From Ectocarpus siliculosus (lineage: Eukaryota; Sar; Phaeophyceae; Ectocarpales; Ectocarpaceae), in assembly GCA_000310025.1 (NCBI GenBank), contig FN649752.1, positions 4,160,536 to 4,224,535 of the forward strand: 64,000 nt of DNA, given 5' to 3'. The notes below the pieces were generated by a model, which saw only the letters and a program-made list of their open reading frames with translations, was not told the DNA's origin and made no database searches. Below are positions 1 through 12,700 of the stretch, in pieces. The first letter of the stretch is position 1. Every line of letters starts with the position of its first letter. The translations under genes and the position numbers were made by a program.

Positions 1-340
1 CTTGGGATTTTTTTTGTTTGTACCCCCCCGGGTGGGGGGGGGTTTTTTTTTTCCCTTTTTTTTCCCCGGGGGGAAAGGGGGGGGGGGGGGGTGGATTTTT
101 TTGGGTTTTTTTTTGGGGTTCAAAGACTTTAGGTTTTTTTTTTTTTTTGGGGAATTCCCTTTGTGGGCCCCCCCGGGGGGGGTTTGAAAAAGGGGGTTTT
201 GGATTTTTTTTGAAGGGCCCCTTTTTTTGGGTCCCAATTCCCGTTTGGGGGGTTTTAAAAAAGAGTTTTTAATTTTTTTTTTGGCTTTTGTTAAAACCCT
301 TCCCAAACCCCATAGCCCCCCCCCCCCCCCCCCCCCCCCC
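1..340. other. Low-quality contig end
   Basis: The first 340 bases are dominated by long G, T and C homopolymer runs with no stable reading frame and then a 30-base C run. This looks like the unreliable end of a Sanger contig and not genomic content. Open frames seen here are meaningless. Confidence 0.85.
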
Positions 341-344
341 GGTT

Positions 345-3300
345 GCGCCTGAACACGCCCACAGGGAGTTCCGAGACCTTCCGTGCGAATTCAGCCGTGG
401 GCGCGTGGAGGGCGGGGTAGGCATTCTGGACCACGATGTAGTGTTTTGGCTGGGCGATCTGAACTACCGTGTCTCCGAGACGGTGCACCTGGACGAGGTG
501 TTCCGACGCTGCCGCAGCAAGGAGGGGAAGGTCTTCCTCCAGGCGCACGATCAGCTCAACCTAGAGGTGCGCCGCCCCAGCCGTCGTGTGCGGGTGAAAG
601 TGTCAAGGCGAAAGGATTGTGTCTCACTTGGCGGTGGTGCGCTGGGTGCTGCGTTAGATTCCTTCATGTAGGCAGTCGGAGACATGTGTGGTTTGGAATA
701 TTGTCGATGGATTGGGTGCTGCGTTGGATTCCTTGGTGTGTAAGCGGTGGCAGACACGTGTAATGTGCTTTGTTGTCACTGCGTGATCATGCACCGCATG
801 CTGCGATGCTGCGGTCCTTGATGTTATGCCGTGGAGACTTTTGGCGCGGTTTGAACAACGGAGATGTGGTCGAATTGAATGAAGCAAGCCCGGACTGTCA
901 CTGAGTGTGCTGTGTGCTGACTATCCCTAACGTAACCGTAGCCCACGGGTATATAGTCGGAGTTCAGGTTCCGCACACTAATGCCGATCCGTGTGCATTC
1001 AGGAGTTCCGACACGAAAGGATAGGGTTGTTGAAACCCGCGGTAAGTTAACCCTAACCCTAACCCTAACCCTAACCCTAACCCTAAACCAAACATTCTAA
1101 AGGCAAGTACACACCAGTACTATCACTGTGCGTGTCTGTTATCTTTGTGTCACGTGTCTGATACAGCCCCTTTCATATCTGGAGAGTTTTGTGTGTGCTT
1201 GGTTGTCTCGAGACCCACCATCGACGACGACGAAGGATAGGACATCCGTAACCCTCCCCTCCACTGATGCTTCTGGCGACAATGCTTCCGTACGCCGTCT
1301 CTCCGTGGGGTGGGTGCTTTCTTTGCCCGTTGTCTTGCATGGCTGCGGTGGCTTGGGAACCTGGAATGGCCTACACTACCGTCACCGCCGTGCAGAGAGC
1401 GCGGGGCCCCCGCGCAGCCTTCGGGGAGTTCGAAGAGGCTCCTATAACTTTCCCACCAACGTACAAGTACCAGCCTGGGACACAAGTGAGCTCTGCCCTG
1501 TTTTGTGGCACGAGGCATGTTGATTCATCACGTCGTTTTCTCCCCGCCGTAATGCTTGTCTCTATGCTCAGGACGCCATTGAGATTGTTAATTGTGCTTA
1601 CAGTGCCCTAAGGTGGGCGAAACGTAACTGGTGATTTGCGACTATGTGGTATTTTCCCTACCCTAAACCGACTACGGTGATGTAAGTACCTGTATGCTGC
1701 AGCTGAAGCGTACACCCTCGGAGCCCGTGCCGTAAAACCAAACCCACTGCTGTAGCCCCAAATCCAAAACCTAACCTTACCTAACCTAACCCTAACCCAA
1801 CCCAACCCCTAAAGCGTACAGTCCCGGAGCCCACGTCGGTACACACGTGTGCGCCACTACAATCGCCTACCGTTACAATCACTTCCATGCAATGGTCAAA
1901 CGGTTGTGTGGGACTCGCACACACTGGGCTTTGCATGCCGTGGTAGCTGGTTGAACACACAAGTCGGGCGTACATTTTCCGTTCAAGCCGGTGACGGCGT
2001 TAGGGTGGCCGTGTCACTCAGCGTGTGTGCTGCTCGTTATGTTGGTTGTGCTCGTAACCAGCTGTACGAGGAGCGGCCAGACAAGAAGCGGCGTGCGCCG
2101 GCGTGGTGTGATCGAGTTCTGTGGCGAACTCGTGACGTCGGGCACGTGACTTCCGTCAGATATGCTAGGGGAGACCTTGTCTTGTCCGACCACAAGCCAG
2201 TGTGTGCCGAGCTATCTGTCAAGGTATGAATACGATCGTACGATATTTGTTTCTTGGCCCGTTTTTTCGTTGCAGCACTTGGCTTCGGCTGCGAGTAGGT
2301 GTGGGTGCGGGGTAGCGGAGCTTGATTTTATTCGGAATGCTTCTCTTGGGATTTGTTTCCGTGTTGATGTGCATGTAGATGAGGAAGGCGGTTGTTCCCT
2401 ACAGCGTCTTTTTTTGGGGAGGGTCGCGATTTTTCTCTCTGCATCCAATGCTACTGGTGTTGACATTGCTACAGCCAAAAACAGCGAAGGCTGGTCGATG
2501 CCAACAACCGCAAGAGCACTCCGCGGCACGTTGTCAACTGCACAACAGCTGGCCAACACACTGTGCTATATATATTATGTATTCTTGCCCCCCCTCTCCC
2601 GCGTTGATACCACCCTATACCACACTCACTTTGCCGGTGTCGGTGTCGGTGTCGATGTCGATGTCGGTGTCGGTGATGTCTCCACCCCCACAAGATCCGC
2701 CTCATCGAGCGCGCGGAGCACCGGCGAAATTTCGAGGACATAACCGGCCAGATCCGACGGGTAGAGTCGCAGGGCTCCGCCCCGGAGATAACTCTCGGGT
2801 CGTCCGCCATCGACCTAGGAGATGTCTACTACAGGACGATGGCGTCGATGGTGCTGAGGGTGGCCAACGTCGGTCAAGGGTAAGCTGAACTAAGCGGAGC
2901 GGAGCGGAAGAGCGGCCCCGACGCGCTGACCGTACTCGTGTACTTTCTCTCGCATCGCTTGCCCTCCGAACAGCGCTTGAAACACTGGAAATTTGGCCCA
3001 GGGTTAGGATTAGGATTAGGGTTGCCCACTGCTCTCCATCATTGCTGGCTTCGCTACGATCGGTACTGTTTGATTGTCTTGGCATGCCGTTCGTGTTTGC
3101 CGCCGAAAGTCGTTGCGTGTTTTGTTATTCGTTAGGGCTGACGCGTTGTTGTCGGGGGTGATTGGTGGCTTGATCTTGACTTAAGAACCGTTTTCGTGCC
3201 AAAGCAGCCCTGTCTTGGTTACCTGCTTGTACGGTGCTTCGCCGTTCCTCGTTCGGCATCATCTTGGCGGTGTTGAAGGTTAAGGGCTGTGCTGCGGGGG

Positions 3301-6300
3301 ATTAGGCCATCGCGAACGCCCCTTCCGCCGGCATGTCGAAGCAATTGCTTTCCACATAAAGGCTAGCCTGAAAACGTAGACTCTCGCAGACGCTCTTTTC
3401 CACCTCTCCTTTTGTGTGCATGGAATTTCCTTCTCTCTGTCGTCTTATCTTGCCAATGTCGGCCGCTGAAAAGCCTCTCGAACATCAACCTATCATAAAA
3501 GTGTTGCCGCTCATTTTCTGTTTTTGTTCGCAGATGCAAGATGAAAGACAAAACCTGTCTCTATCCATAGATGGTAAGCATCCAACAACGGACTCACGAT
3601 AGGCCAACTTGCCTCTCTGTTGGACCCTTGCACAACACACAGCAGTGGTTATCTTGTATCGTCTCAGCGTCCGTCTCGATCGTTCTGGCGGTCTCTTCCT
3701 CTTTCTCGTGGTTCCAAGGCTGGCGTTTCTTAGATTCACCTCCAAGCTGGGCGAGCTAGTGCCGTTCCGAAGGTGGCTGCGTGTGGAGCCGCCCTTTGCT
3801 CTGCTGACGCCAGGGGAGAGAGCGGAGTTCCGTGTGTCGGTGTTCATAGATCGCCTAACCGCACGGGTACGTACATTACGTGGAGAGACGCCTTTTGTTC
3901 CGGGCATTGTGGGGGACCGTGCTTGCGGGCTTTGTAGGGTTTCATGACTGATTCTTCCTCCATCGGTTCGAGTCCGTCTTGGCCATTGACACCACCACCC
4001 CCGCCATTTGATGAAGCAAATAACAATTATCGCGTTTGTGCCGATTTTTATGGGTCTGTGTGATGCAAACCCGAAGGAGATATACTACGAGCTCTAATAG
4101 CACCCAGTACAATACGCTGTGTGCGTGGTCACGTGCTTTTTTGTCTTTTGAATTTGAGTTTGTTGGCACCTATTGCTTGTCTGTCATGGGTTTTGGCTGC
4201 AGGATCTATGCGCAGGCTTCGAAGTATTAGAGGAACTTCTGGTCCTACGCCTGGAGGGGGGAGCAGAGCACTACGTCCCCGTGTTGGGGCGTTACGCGAG
4301 CCGGGCCTTCGGAACTCCGTTGGAGCAGCTCTCGGCAAGACACGGCTCGCAGGTGCACTGTCTGTCTGTCTGTCTGTCAAGCAAGACAAGAACGTTACAG
4401 ACTACGCCTGCAGAACACACCACGCTTGAAGTGTCTTGAATGACACTTGTTCTCTAGTTCGCACATGCGATCAGGACCCGTTGGGAAGGCTTGCCACGAG
4501 TGGGCGCTCTCTCCAAGCCTCTGTGCAGGCAATCTGTTCTCATCCACGGAATCCCGTCGTCGTTCCATGGTTTCGACCTTGTTTTTGTGCGGAATAAATA
4601 CAGTAGTTGTCGACGATGTATTGATGTTAAGTTTGGGATGGAATGAGGCCTCCGCTACATACGGCACGGGATCCACCCTTGGAGAAAATGTCCCAATAGA
4701 AGTGATGTGTTGAAGTCTTCACATTATGTGGGAGAATAACCTAACCTGCTATAATACGTGGTCTATTGTTGAGTCTGCGTAAAGCCGATACACTGCGACA
4801 TCAGTGATTCCATCCGGGTATGAAACACACATATCTGCTGCAGTTGGGATGACATGTGGCAGTTTCTGGCGTGCTGCTGTTTCAATGGGCCTACCTACCA
4901 CAAGTACGGATTTCTTTAAACTTGTGGGCTCGCTGCTTGCTTTGCCGCATTTTTTTCGATGTTGCGGTTGTTGTCGCTTGAATCTACGTACGCCGCACAC
5001 GGTGTGCCTTGATCCCCGATTCATTGGTTGTCGCATTTTTCGATGTCGCTGCTGTTGTCGTTTGACGCTTCCCCGCACACAGCAGGGCGCTGCGTTCCCT
5101 GGCAGCTACCGCAGTTTAAAGCTATTGTACCCCTCGCACAGCGTGCCACGGTCCTTGGCTCACCGTCGTAACCCTTGAGCATTTCCGTTGCCACGAACGT
5201 GCCCGCTTCCCGCAGGCAGCGCGGTTAGGAATTCCAGTAGAGCTGTGGAGGTTAGTGGACTCGGTGATCGGATCGGGGGCCCTGCAGACGGCAGAGGGCG
5301 CGGCGGAACTCTTCCCGCCCGTGGAGACGGCCATGCCTCCCGACGTCCCACTGGACGACCAGACGGCGGCTGTGCTCAGGTGAGGCGGAACCATTCGCTA
5401 ATGTGGGGAAGTCGGCGCTGTCGACTGACACGTCGCTTTGCACAACCAATCTCTCGCGCGAACCATGAAAATCGTGCGCCAGGGTGTTTTATCTATCAAT
5501 AATACCACAAGGCCAAGACGGAGGGCAATTGAACGGTCCCCTTGACAACTCAAGCGCAGGGCATACGGCAAGGACTGTATTGCGCATACCGGACTTCGGG
5601 TTACTGCCGTCGGCCCCGCTAGGAATGACCATCAGTGTATTAGATCGTTTCTGTATCCTGAAGCGGTATCCATACATGTCAGGCATTTTTTTTTGCATGT
5701 CTTAGGCCCCGTCCCTCGCAATCGCCTCCTCCGCGTTGTCGTGCGCCCGACAGGTGCCTGGACGCAGGCTCCGAGTTCCCGCCGTCGATCGAGCGACCGG
5801 CGCTGGTGTCTGCCATGCTGGCGTTCTTGTCGTCCCTGCCAGAGCCCGTCGTACCGGTAGCCGCGGTGAAGGCCGTAGAGTCGGAGCTCGCGGCCCACCG
5901 GGTGTCGGGGGCAAGCGGCCAGGGGGCAGGCGGGACCGCCGGAGGGGCTTGGGGGGAAACGTTCCTGAGAGCCTTGTCTCCCTCCCAGCACAACACGTTT
6001 CTTTACGTGGCGTGAGTGGCGATTCAGTGGGGTTTTGGTTGTTGCATGTGGTGTTTGTTGTAATTGGATGGTGGCACGCGGCTATGTGGAGAACTGTACC
6101 TTGAATGTTTCTGCGTCTTGCGTGGATGCTTGCGGAGGTCTCCATACGCAATCAGCCATCTGATGGTTTAGTGGCAGGTTTTATTGTCAATCTTCCCGCC
6201 CCCGGCGGTTACACGCAATGCCGCTGTACAGTTTTTCCCGAGGAACTCCCGCGAGGCGAGGCGTTGTTTCGATGCCCATATTCGTTTTGTAGTTTGACCT

Positions 6301-6742
6301 GCGGAAAACTCATGTGCTTTCTTCCATCTTTCGTAGAGTCCAATATTTACTAACGCATGTCGAGGCAAAGAGGCGCAGCCTGAGCTAGCCATACACACAA
6401 ACGTTTACGTATTGTCTTGTACGTGGCCCCCTGTCCACCCCCACCTCACCCACCGCCCTACTTTTTCCGACGTATTTTCTTGCCAACCGTGTTCTCAGGG
6501 GCTTTTTGCGAGAGGTTGCCAGGGCAGGACGGTCAGCGGGACTGCGTAGCGGGCCGTTGGCATCCTTCGCGTGCGACTCACTGTGCTTCCCGGATCCCCC
6601 CTGGCTCGGCTCCGTTGGTTCTAGCAGCAGCAGCACCATCGTGGGCGCAAGCGATAGGTCTAGCGACACGAGCGTGACTTGGCAGGAGCACCGAGAGGTG
6701 TTCCGTGTCCTGCTCAGCTCCTTCGTGTCGGCGACGAGATAA
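345..6742 (+). CDS. OCRL/INPP5B-like inositol polyphosphate 5-phosphatase, 5' incomplete
   Basis: Nine exons can be traced: 345-566, 1396-1485, 2062-2223, 2695-2879, 3719-3866, 4203-4352, 5216-5379, 5754-6011 and 6499-6742 (TAA). All junctions agree in phase and give 540 residues. Exon 1 carries the 5-phosphatase motif FWLGDLNYR, exon 2 the FPPTYKY stretch, and exon 3 PAWCDRVLWR and SDHKPV. These are catalytic signatures of enzymes that remove the 5-phosphate from PI(4,5)P2 and related lipids. Exons 4-6 match an ASH domain (WLRVEPPF and onward). Exons 7-9 match the RhoGAP-like domain of OCRL, including LSSLPEPVVP. No arginine finger is apparent, as in animal OCRL, where this domain binds Rab/Rho partners without GAP activity. 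The N-terminal half of the phosphatase is lost beyond the contig start. A role at endosomes or Golgi is inferred from the family. Confidence 0.9.
1051..1086. repeat. Interstitial telomere-like repeat (CCCTAA)6
   Basis: Six perfect copies of CCCTAA lie in the first intron of the phosphatase gene. Degenerate relatives occur at about 1766-1808 and, in the opposite orientation, at about 3001-3022. The gene reads straight through, so this is an internal array and not a chromosome end. Confidence 0.9.
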
Positions 6743-9740
6743 AGTTATCATGGCATATAGGGTTAGGAGACCTCTGTAATAGCTGCACCTAAGACATGTA
6801 AGACATGTTATGTATAGACATTCTATTCCTGCATCCGTCCATGTATCTCTACTGCTGGGGGCACATCACGATATATATATTTTTGCGTGTATGCAAGCGT
6901 GGGCCAGATGATGGTTCTATGGCGTAGTGTCAGGCGGGGTGCGGATGGTGGGACGTGGCGCGCAAGACTTCAACCTCAGGGGCCCAGGGGTGCATTTGGT
7001 CCGGGCTGAGAAGTTGAAGTTGTTGTAGTGCGCCTCCTTTGTTCTTGGTTCGCTGTCGCTTGGTGTGTTTGGATCATCGGTAGATGCCGCTGCATATGCT
7101 GGGATTCGGCGAGTCAGCCGGCCTTCCTAATTGTGGGTTAGTTGACCGAAGGTGTTTCGAGGCGATCTCGATGTTCCCAGTCTTATGCTTGTTAGACGCC
7201 AAGGACAAGTGTTGTACGCTCATGTGCTCCGCACGCCCACAAGAATAGGCGACATTGTATGAATATCGTGATAGCAGGGAGAGGCTGCTGCGAGGATGTA
7301 AGTAAGACGAGCGCTGCGGTGCTTGCCTTTGTTTTTTATCGCGAAAATGGTTGGTGATTCAGCGGTCTCTTTCCCTCTTCGACCATTAAGTGGGCGTGTG
7401 TGTGTACTCCCGAAAGGAATCGTTGGCCACCGCGAACTGCAACGTTTTTTGTACACGCTACAGAGAGAGACTCGCCCTCCAACCTGCTATACGATAGCGT
7501 AGGAGGTTTTCCACGAGACCACCGGGGTGATCAGCACTGCCTTGTACTTGCGTTTTTCTGGTCAAATTTCGTATGAACAGCGCATGACGTTGCCATGTTT
7601 TCCCCTAACATTACGTGGATGGATGGAGGATTCACCGTGCGTCTGCTTGCCAGAAGCTATTTCAACACCCAATGTTCAGGCACCTAGATCGGGCGCAAAC
7701 AAAACAGTACGTGGTCTCATTCGGATGTGCTGCTTCAGTCAGTCTCAAGCGTTTTCGCCACATTTGAAGCGCGTCACATCAGTCGAACTGACGCCATGCC
7801 TGTGCCGTTTGGGATTGCAGAATAGGGATATATATATATATGGCTTTATCACCGAAGGCCTAGACTCGACTGTAAAGTCACAGCAATTCCCCCAAATGCT
7901 ATGTTTTATGTTTTATGTTCCCGCCGTGTACAGTTAGTTTAGAGCTTGGGAGTCAAGAATTTCAGGCCCTAAAGAAATATTTTTTTTTAGTAACTTGATC
8001 ATAGGGACGGGTGCTCAGTCAAGCCTACGACAAAAACCTGTAAAGTTGACGTTGGCGCACTCTATCGAGAAAATACGAAACGAGCCCCGGCCAAAATAAG
8101 AACTGCGGGCGCTGACTACGAAGACGGCCCTTTCTGGACCAACCAATCAACCCAAGAGTCGCGGTCAATTCGTCCTCTCGCAGGAGGCTAGGTCAATATG
8201 CCTTCTGGGTCCTCGCTTCTGAGGGCGTGGATCAAATCCAGGAGCTTATCGTGCAGCGGTTGCTGGCCTGCGTTGAAGCGAAGTGGCGTGTAAGAGGAAA
8301 TGGCTTGTTAGGGAAATGGCTTAGGGGCTAGCGCCAAGCTTGAGACAAGCAACCATTTCGCGAATGAGGTACGAGTACTCGTGTGAGCCTATCGGGTTCA
8401 AAAACGAGTTCAACCCTGGTGAAATGAGGCCGAAGTTGTGGCTGGTACCAAGCCTGAGTCATGACTTGTAAATAACCGACCACTCGACACGAGGACGAAT
8501 TGATAGCAAAGAGACCCCAGGATAGAACGGGACAACAGAGGTACCAGGTCATTTCCATCGGGCGACTACACAGGTGGAATAAAGGACTGTTTATAGCACG
8601 TCGAGGAACACCTTCCACGGTACCTCTCGGCTTCGCCACGCCTATCCTTCCAGAACTTACACCCGCACACATTTTTAAGCATTCATACGACCGACCACGG
8701 GCACTTTCTTCGATATACATTGAAGGAAGCGCGCCCGACACTATGCCTTAAAAAACATTTTGGGTCTACTTTACCGCTCCAATATTCGGTTCTCCTTTGT
8801 GGCGTTGAAGCACTCACCGCCAATAGCATATGCCATCCTGGTCAACACCTCGAGGAAGCCGAAGTAGCTCAGTCCGACAGCATTTCCTGCATGTTCCTTG
8901 CCGCAACGCTGCCGCCCACGTTGAAGCGAGGCTCTGAGCAGAGCCACGATTTGACAGGATCACGCACGGTACGCAAAGTACGCGTAGTAGGGATGTTGAG
9001 CAGTTCTCCGAAAGGTATAAGAAACGCCTTTCGGTATAAGAAACGCCTCCCTACTACGCGCCACCAGGTCGTTAACGTACATCATTTCGAGGGGGGGGCT
9101 GGGGCTACAATACCGCCAACTCACCCCCCTGCATTCGTTTATATCCTGGGGGTGACCTCACCGTACAATCAGGAGTAGGATATTGTCCCCTTGCACCCAT
9201 CGCCTGAGCACCGGGAAGTCGCTGACAAACCGCCATATCCCCGGTTCATTGACACATCCGGATGTTTCTTCGCCGCAGGACAACGGCAGCCTGCTTTGTT
9301 CGCCACCGAAGCGGGTTCTATACCGCTGGAACAATACCAATAGCTCTTTTTGGTGCCTGCGTGTCATGGTCACGGCATTTTGGGGGAAAAGCGAGGGGGA
9401 TTTTGGTGTTTTGATGGTGTTACCACGACGACCCCTACGCACATCTTCGCCGCTGCTACTTGAAATAAGAATAGTGCCTTGGAATGTAACGTTCGGTGGC
9501 ACTAACAATCTTGTTCTTGATCGTTCTAGCGTCTTCAATGGTCTTCACCACAGGCGCAAAACCTACCGACCACACGAACGCTCGCTCAGAACGTGACTCC
9601 ATGGTTGGAGGACTAAATTCTTGGCACCATGTTCTTTCCATCTGGCGATTGCATGCTCCCTGGTGTATGTTGTCGGCACCACACGGCCCAAACCAAACAA
9701 CCCGCGTTGTTCTCCGTGCGCCGTTTTCCCCTGGTCGATC
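6743..9740. other. Intergenic stretch with no recognisable gene
   Basis: About 3 kb between the phosphatase stop and the stop of the minus-strand gene. Open frames are short, overlap on both strands and show no family motif. The first few hundred bases probably hold the phosphatase 3' UTR. The only structure seen is the small hairpin at 8981-9060. Confidence 0.6.
8981..9060. repeat. Hairpin with an internal direct repeat
   Basis: CGCGTAGTAGGGA at 8981-8993 is exactly inverted at 9048-9060. The loop contains a 16-base direct repeat (GGTATAAGAAACGCCT) at 9014-9029 and 9033-9048. Its function is unknown; it may be a small mobile-element remnant. Confidence 0.6.
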
Positions 9741-12700
9741 TCACCTCGAGTAGGTGGCGACAACCCTTGGCTCGAGCAGTTCCTCGAATAGCCCGACGGA
9801 GCAGCCGGCCGCCTCGAAGTCCATCGTGATGTGGTCCGCACGGGCTGCCCGACCCACGCTCTTCAACCGATCATCGTGTGTGTCAATTCCTCGTTGTAGC
9901 GCCTTGCTATTTTCGCCGCCACCCCGACCTACCGTACTTTCGATTCTAGCCGCACTGCAGTACGAGCCTTCAGCGCCGCCCACACCCGCACACAACCTTC
10001 CTCGAGGAGCAACATGGTGAGCTGAATGTTTTCCCGGGTCTGGGCGAAGGATCACATCAGCGGTGCCCCCTCCCTGTTCCACATCGGGTGATGGTAGACC
10101 CAGGTCCGCAGCAACACGGCAGGTCGGTGCACTGCACCCCCCCGAGGCGGCCGATACCTCAAGAGAGGGCGAGCCACCGTGGCAAGGCGCCGGCGACAGC
10201 GCAGCAACGTCCTTGGTGTTGACCAGCTTGTTCGGAGACGGAACGTTAACGTTCACCGTGGCCGCCTGGACGTCGGCTAGCTTGTCGCAGCTTCCCTTGG
10301 CGCTGTCGGCGGTTGCGATCACACTTAGTCGGCTTCGTGAGTCGCCTGAAGCCTCTTCGCTCGAGCTCGCGCCGCCTTTGGCCTTGGGCCCGGCAGACAC
10401 CACGGATGACGTCGCGGAAGATGTTCGCCTCCCTGGTCCGGCATCGGACTGCCCGCTGCCGGCCACCACTTCTTCTCGCCCGTCAGCAGCTACGACTTGA
10501 AGAATAGCGCCTGCCGCCGAGGTCGTCGGCGATCTTTCCCAAATTGATCCCGAAGACACCGGTGATCTTCCACGAACTCCTCCTGATGTTTCTGCCGAAG
10601 CCCTGAACTCCTCCTCCTCTGGGCGAGCAAGCACGGGCCGTGAAGCCGGACCTTTGTCGATTACCGCGTCGTCGTCGGTTGAGGGCCTCGGATGATAACT
10701 GTCGTCGGGATGTGCCCCTCCGTGGCTCGTTGCGTTGTATGTGGCACTCCTTTTCGTGTTTTCCCTCGATTTACTCTTGTACCGCGCACGACTTTGCTCG
10801 GCATCGACGGAGGCACGTGCGGCGATGCCCGTGGTTGTCTGATGTGACTCTGGCAGGAGGGAATCTACTCCGTAGCGCTTGTCCGTACTGGGAGCACCTT
10901 GCGTTACCCGGTTCTCCGGAGGGCGGGGCTGCTGGACCACACCACGCTCCGTTTTGCCGCGTGATTGTTCGTAAAGACGTTGGCTACCTTCAGAGTCGGT
11001 GCCATCGGAGTGCCTAGCCTTCTCCGTCCCATGGTCCCAGCCTAGCCCGGTGGTGGCCGTATCGAATCTCGATGGTCTCGTGTCTGGCGCAGGTTCCACA
11101 CTCCCGTTGCGTTTCTCGTCTTGGCGTGTGGTCTCTTGTTGCTGTTCGGGTGGCGAGTGTCGAGACCGAAGTGGCGAGCTGGCTTGATCGTGAGTGATGT
11201 CGGCTTCTCTTAGGGTTGGCATCAACTCCATCCCCTTCCTTGAGTCATGGTAAAAGCCTCGGCCATAGGGCAGTGGGTGGTTCGCACCCGCCACTGCTTC
11301 GACCAAACCATGCCCAGGAGCTCGGGTACCCTGTCTATCCGTTCGAGGCTTGTTTTCAGCTCTCCTATGACCTGATGGTCGGTCGCACCGCCTTTTCGAC
11401 GTCTCGTGGGTCCCCTTGCTACGGTCAGACACCCGCATTTTGGGAGAACTATCCTCGACAGACCAGCTAGGCGGGAGTCCGTTCGCCGCGTGTGTCGGTT
11501 CTCGAATACTACCATCATCGCCGTCCACCCTTTCCCGGCGATGCGATCCGAACGCAGGCTTACCGTTCCGGCGCCTCCTGGGCGATACGCTTTGTCCGTT
11601 CTTGACTGCCCCCACGGCCAGCGCCGCCTGCACCCGGTGCCGATGACGGGAGGAATGCCGAGACACGACATGTATGAGCGTTCATGCTTCGTTCCACGGA
11701 AGGATGATGGATCGCCAGTACGTGGAGGCGTGCTGGTGCCTTCTACATTGGACCTGAGTAGCATTTCCGCTGCTTGACGGATAGGACGAGCTACATTCGT
11801 ACCCTCATTGTGCGTCCAACCTATCTCCTTTTCCAGAGGAATTGTGCTCGCTGTATGATATGAACAACTCAACGGAGAGTCCTGGTGTGGCTGAATGCCC
11901 TCACCCACGCAAGAGAGTGCGAGGAAAATGATTCCGCTGCGAAAGGAGACGGAGATACCCATCAAGAAGCACGCCCGGCTACAACAGCACTCACCATCGC
12001 TTCCAGAAACAAACTCCAGCACAATCGACCACCCCCAGGCTTCCTCGACGAAGAGGACACCCCATTGTTTCTTTCGCCCCCCATCAAGCAATAGTCCCCG
12101 CGGTCACTGGCCTCGTGGATAGCTCCTTCCCCCCAAGAATGTCTTCCGTCACTCGACGGTCCGGTGACCGGTAGACCGTTGCGAATGATGTCGTCGAAGA
12201 CCGACGCCGCGTGTTGTTCGGTGACAGACACCGGGGAGACGCCTAAATCCGTCAGCATCTGCGGAGTGTATTCCGGAGAAAAATGAGTAGTTGGTTAGTC
12301 TACGCCGTTTCCTTTGTTTTTACCAGTGATCCCGTTGGACCACCGTGTGTTGCGTTGAACCGCATCAAGGGCTAGTTGGCGTCATCGTCACCGGCCGATA
12401 CAGCCTTCCCTTTGATGGCATTGCTTTAAGCCAACCAGGACACAAACCTTGCGCCAGCTAGGGCACCTGTGTGCGTAACGCTTTCCGCGAGTGGCCACCT
12501 TTGAAACAACACAAGCTACGGAGGGTTACTGGGAAGACGGCAGAACGGTTCGCAATGCGAAGCGAAGGATGCAGCAACGCTCGCCTTGAGGAATTGGTTA
12601 CGGTTCAACCCGCTGGCTCCGTCCCTTGCTCTTGTATCCTTGTTGTAGATGCAGTAGAGCTCGTGTAGCGTGTCTCGTTGCATGCGCAGGGCTGCCAGGG

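Noticed and set aside
2-272. Open frames in the first 270 bases
   Set aside because: They consist of Gly/Phe/Pro runs from homopolymers at a low-quality contig end.
1051-1086. Chromosome end at the telomere-like repeat
   Set aside because: The phosphatase gene has exons on both sides, so the array is internal.
8858-8882. Possible tRNA (GAAGTAGCTCAGTCCGAC)
   Set aside because: It has a D-arm-like string only; no T-arm or acceptor stem follows at the right distance.
11222-12091. 289-codon minus-strand frame
   Set aside because: It overlaps the chosen exons 3 and 4 in a different frame. The exon chain 12258-11995 to 11627 keeps the module pattern and phase, so this frame is mostly intron and shadow.
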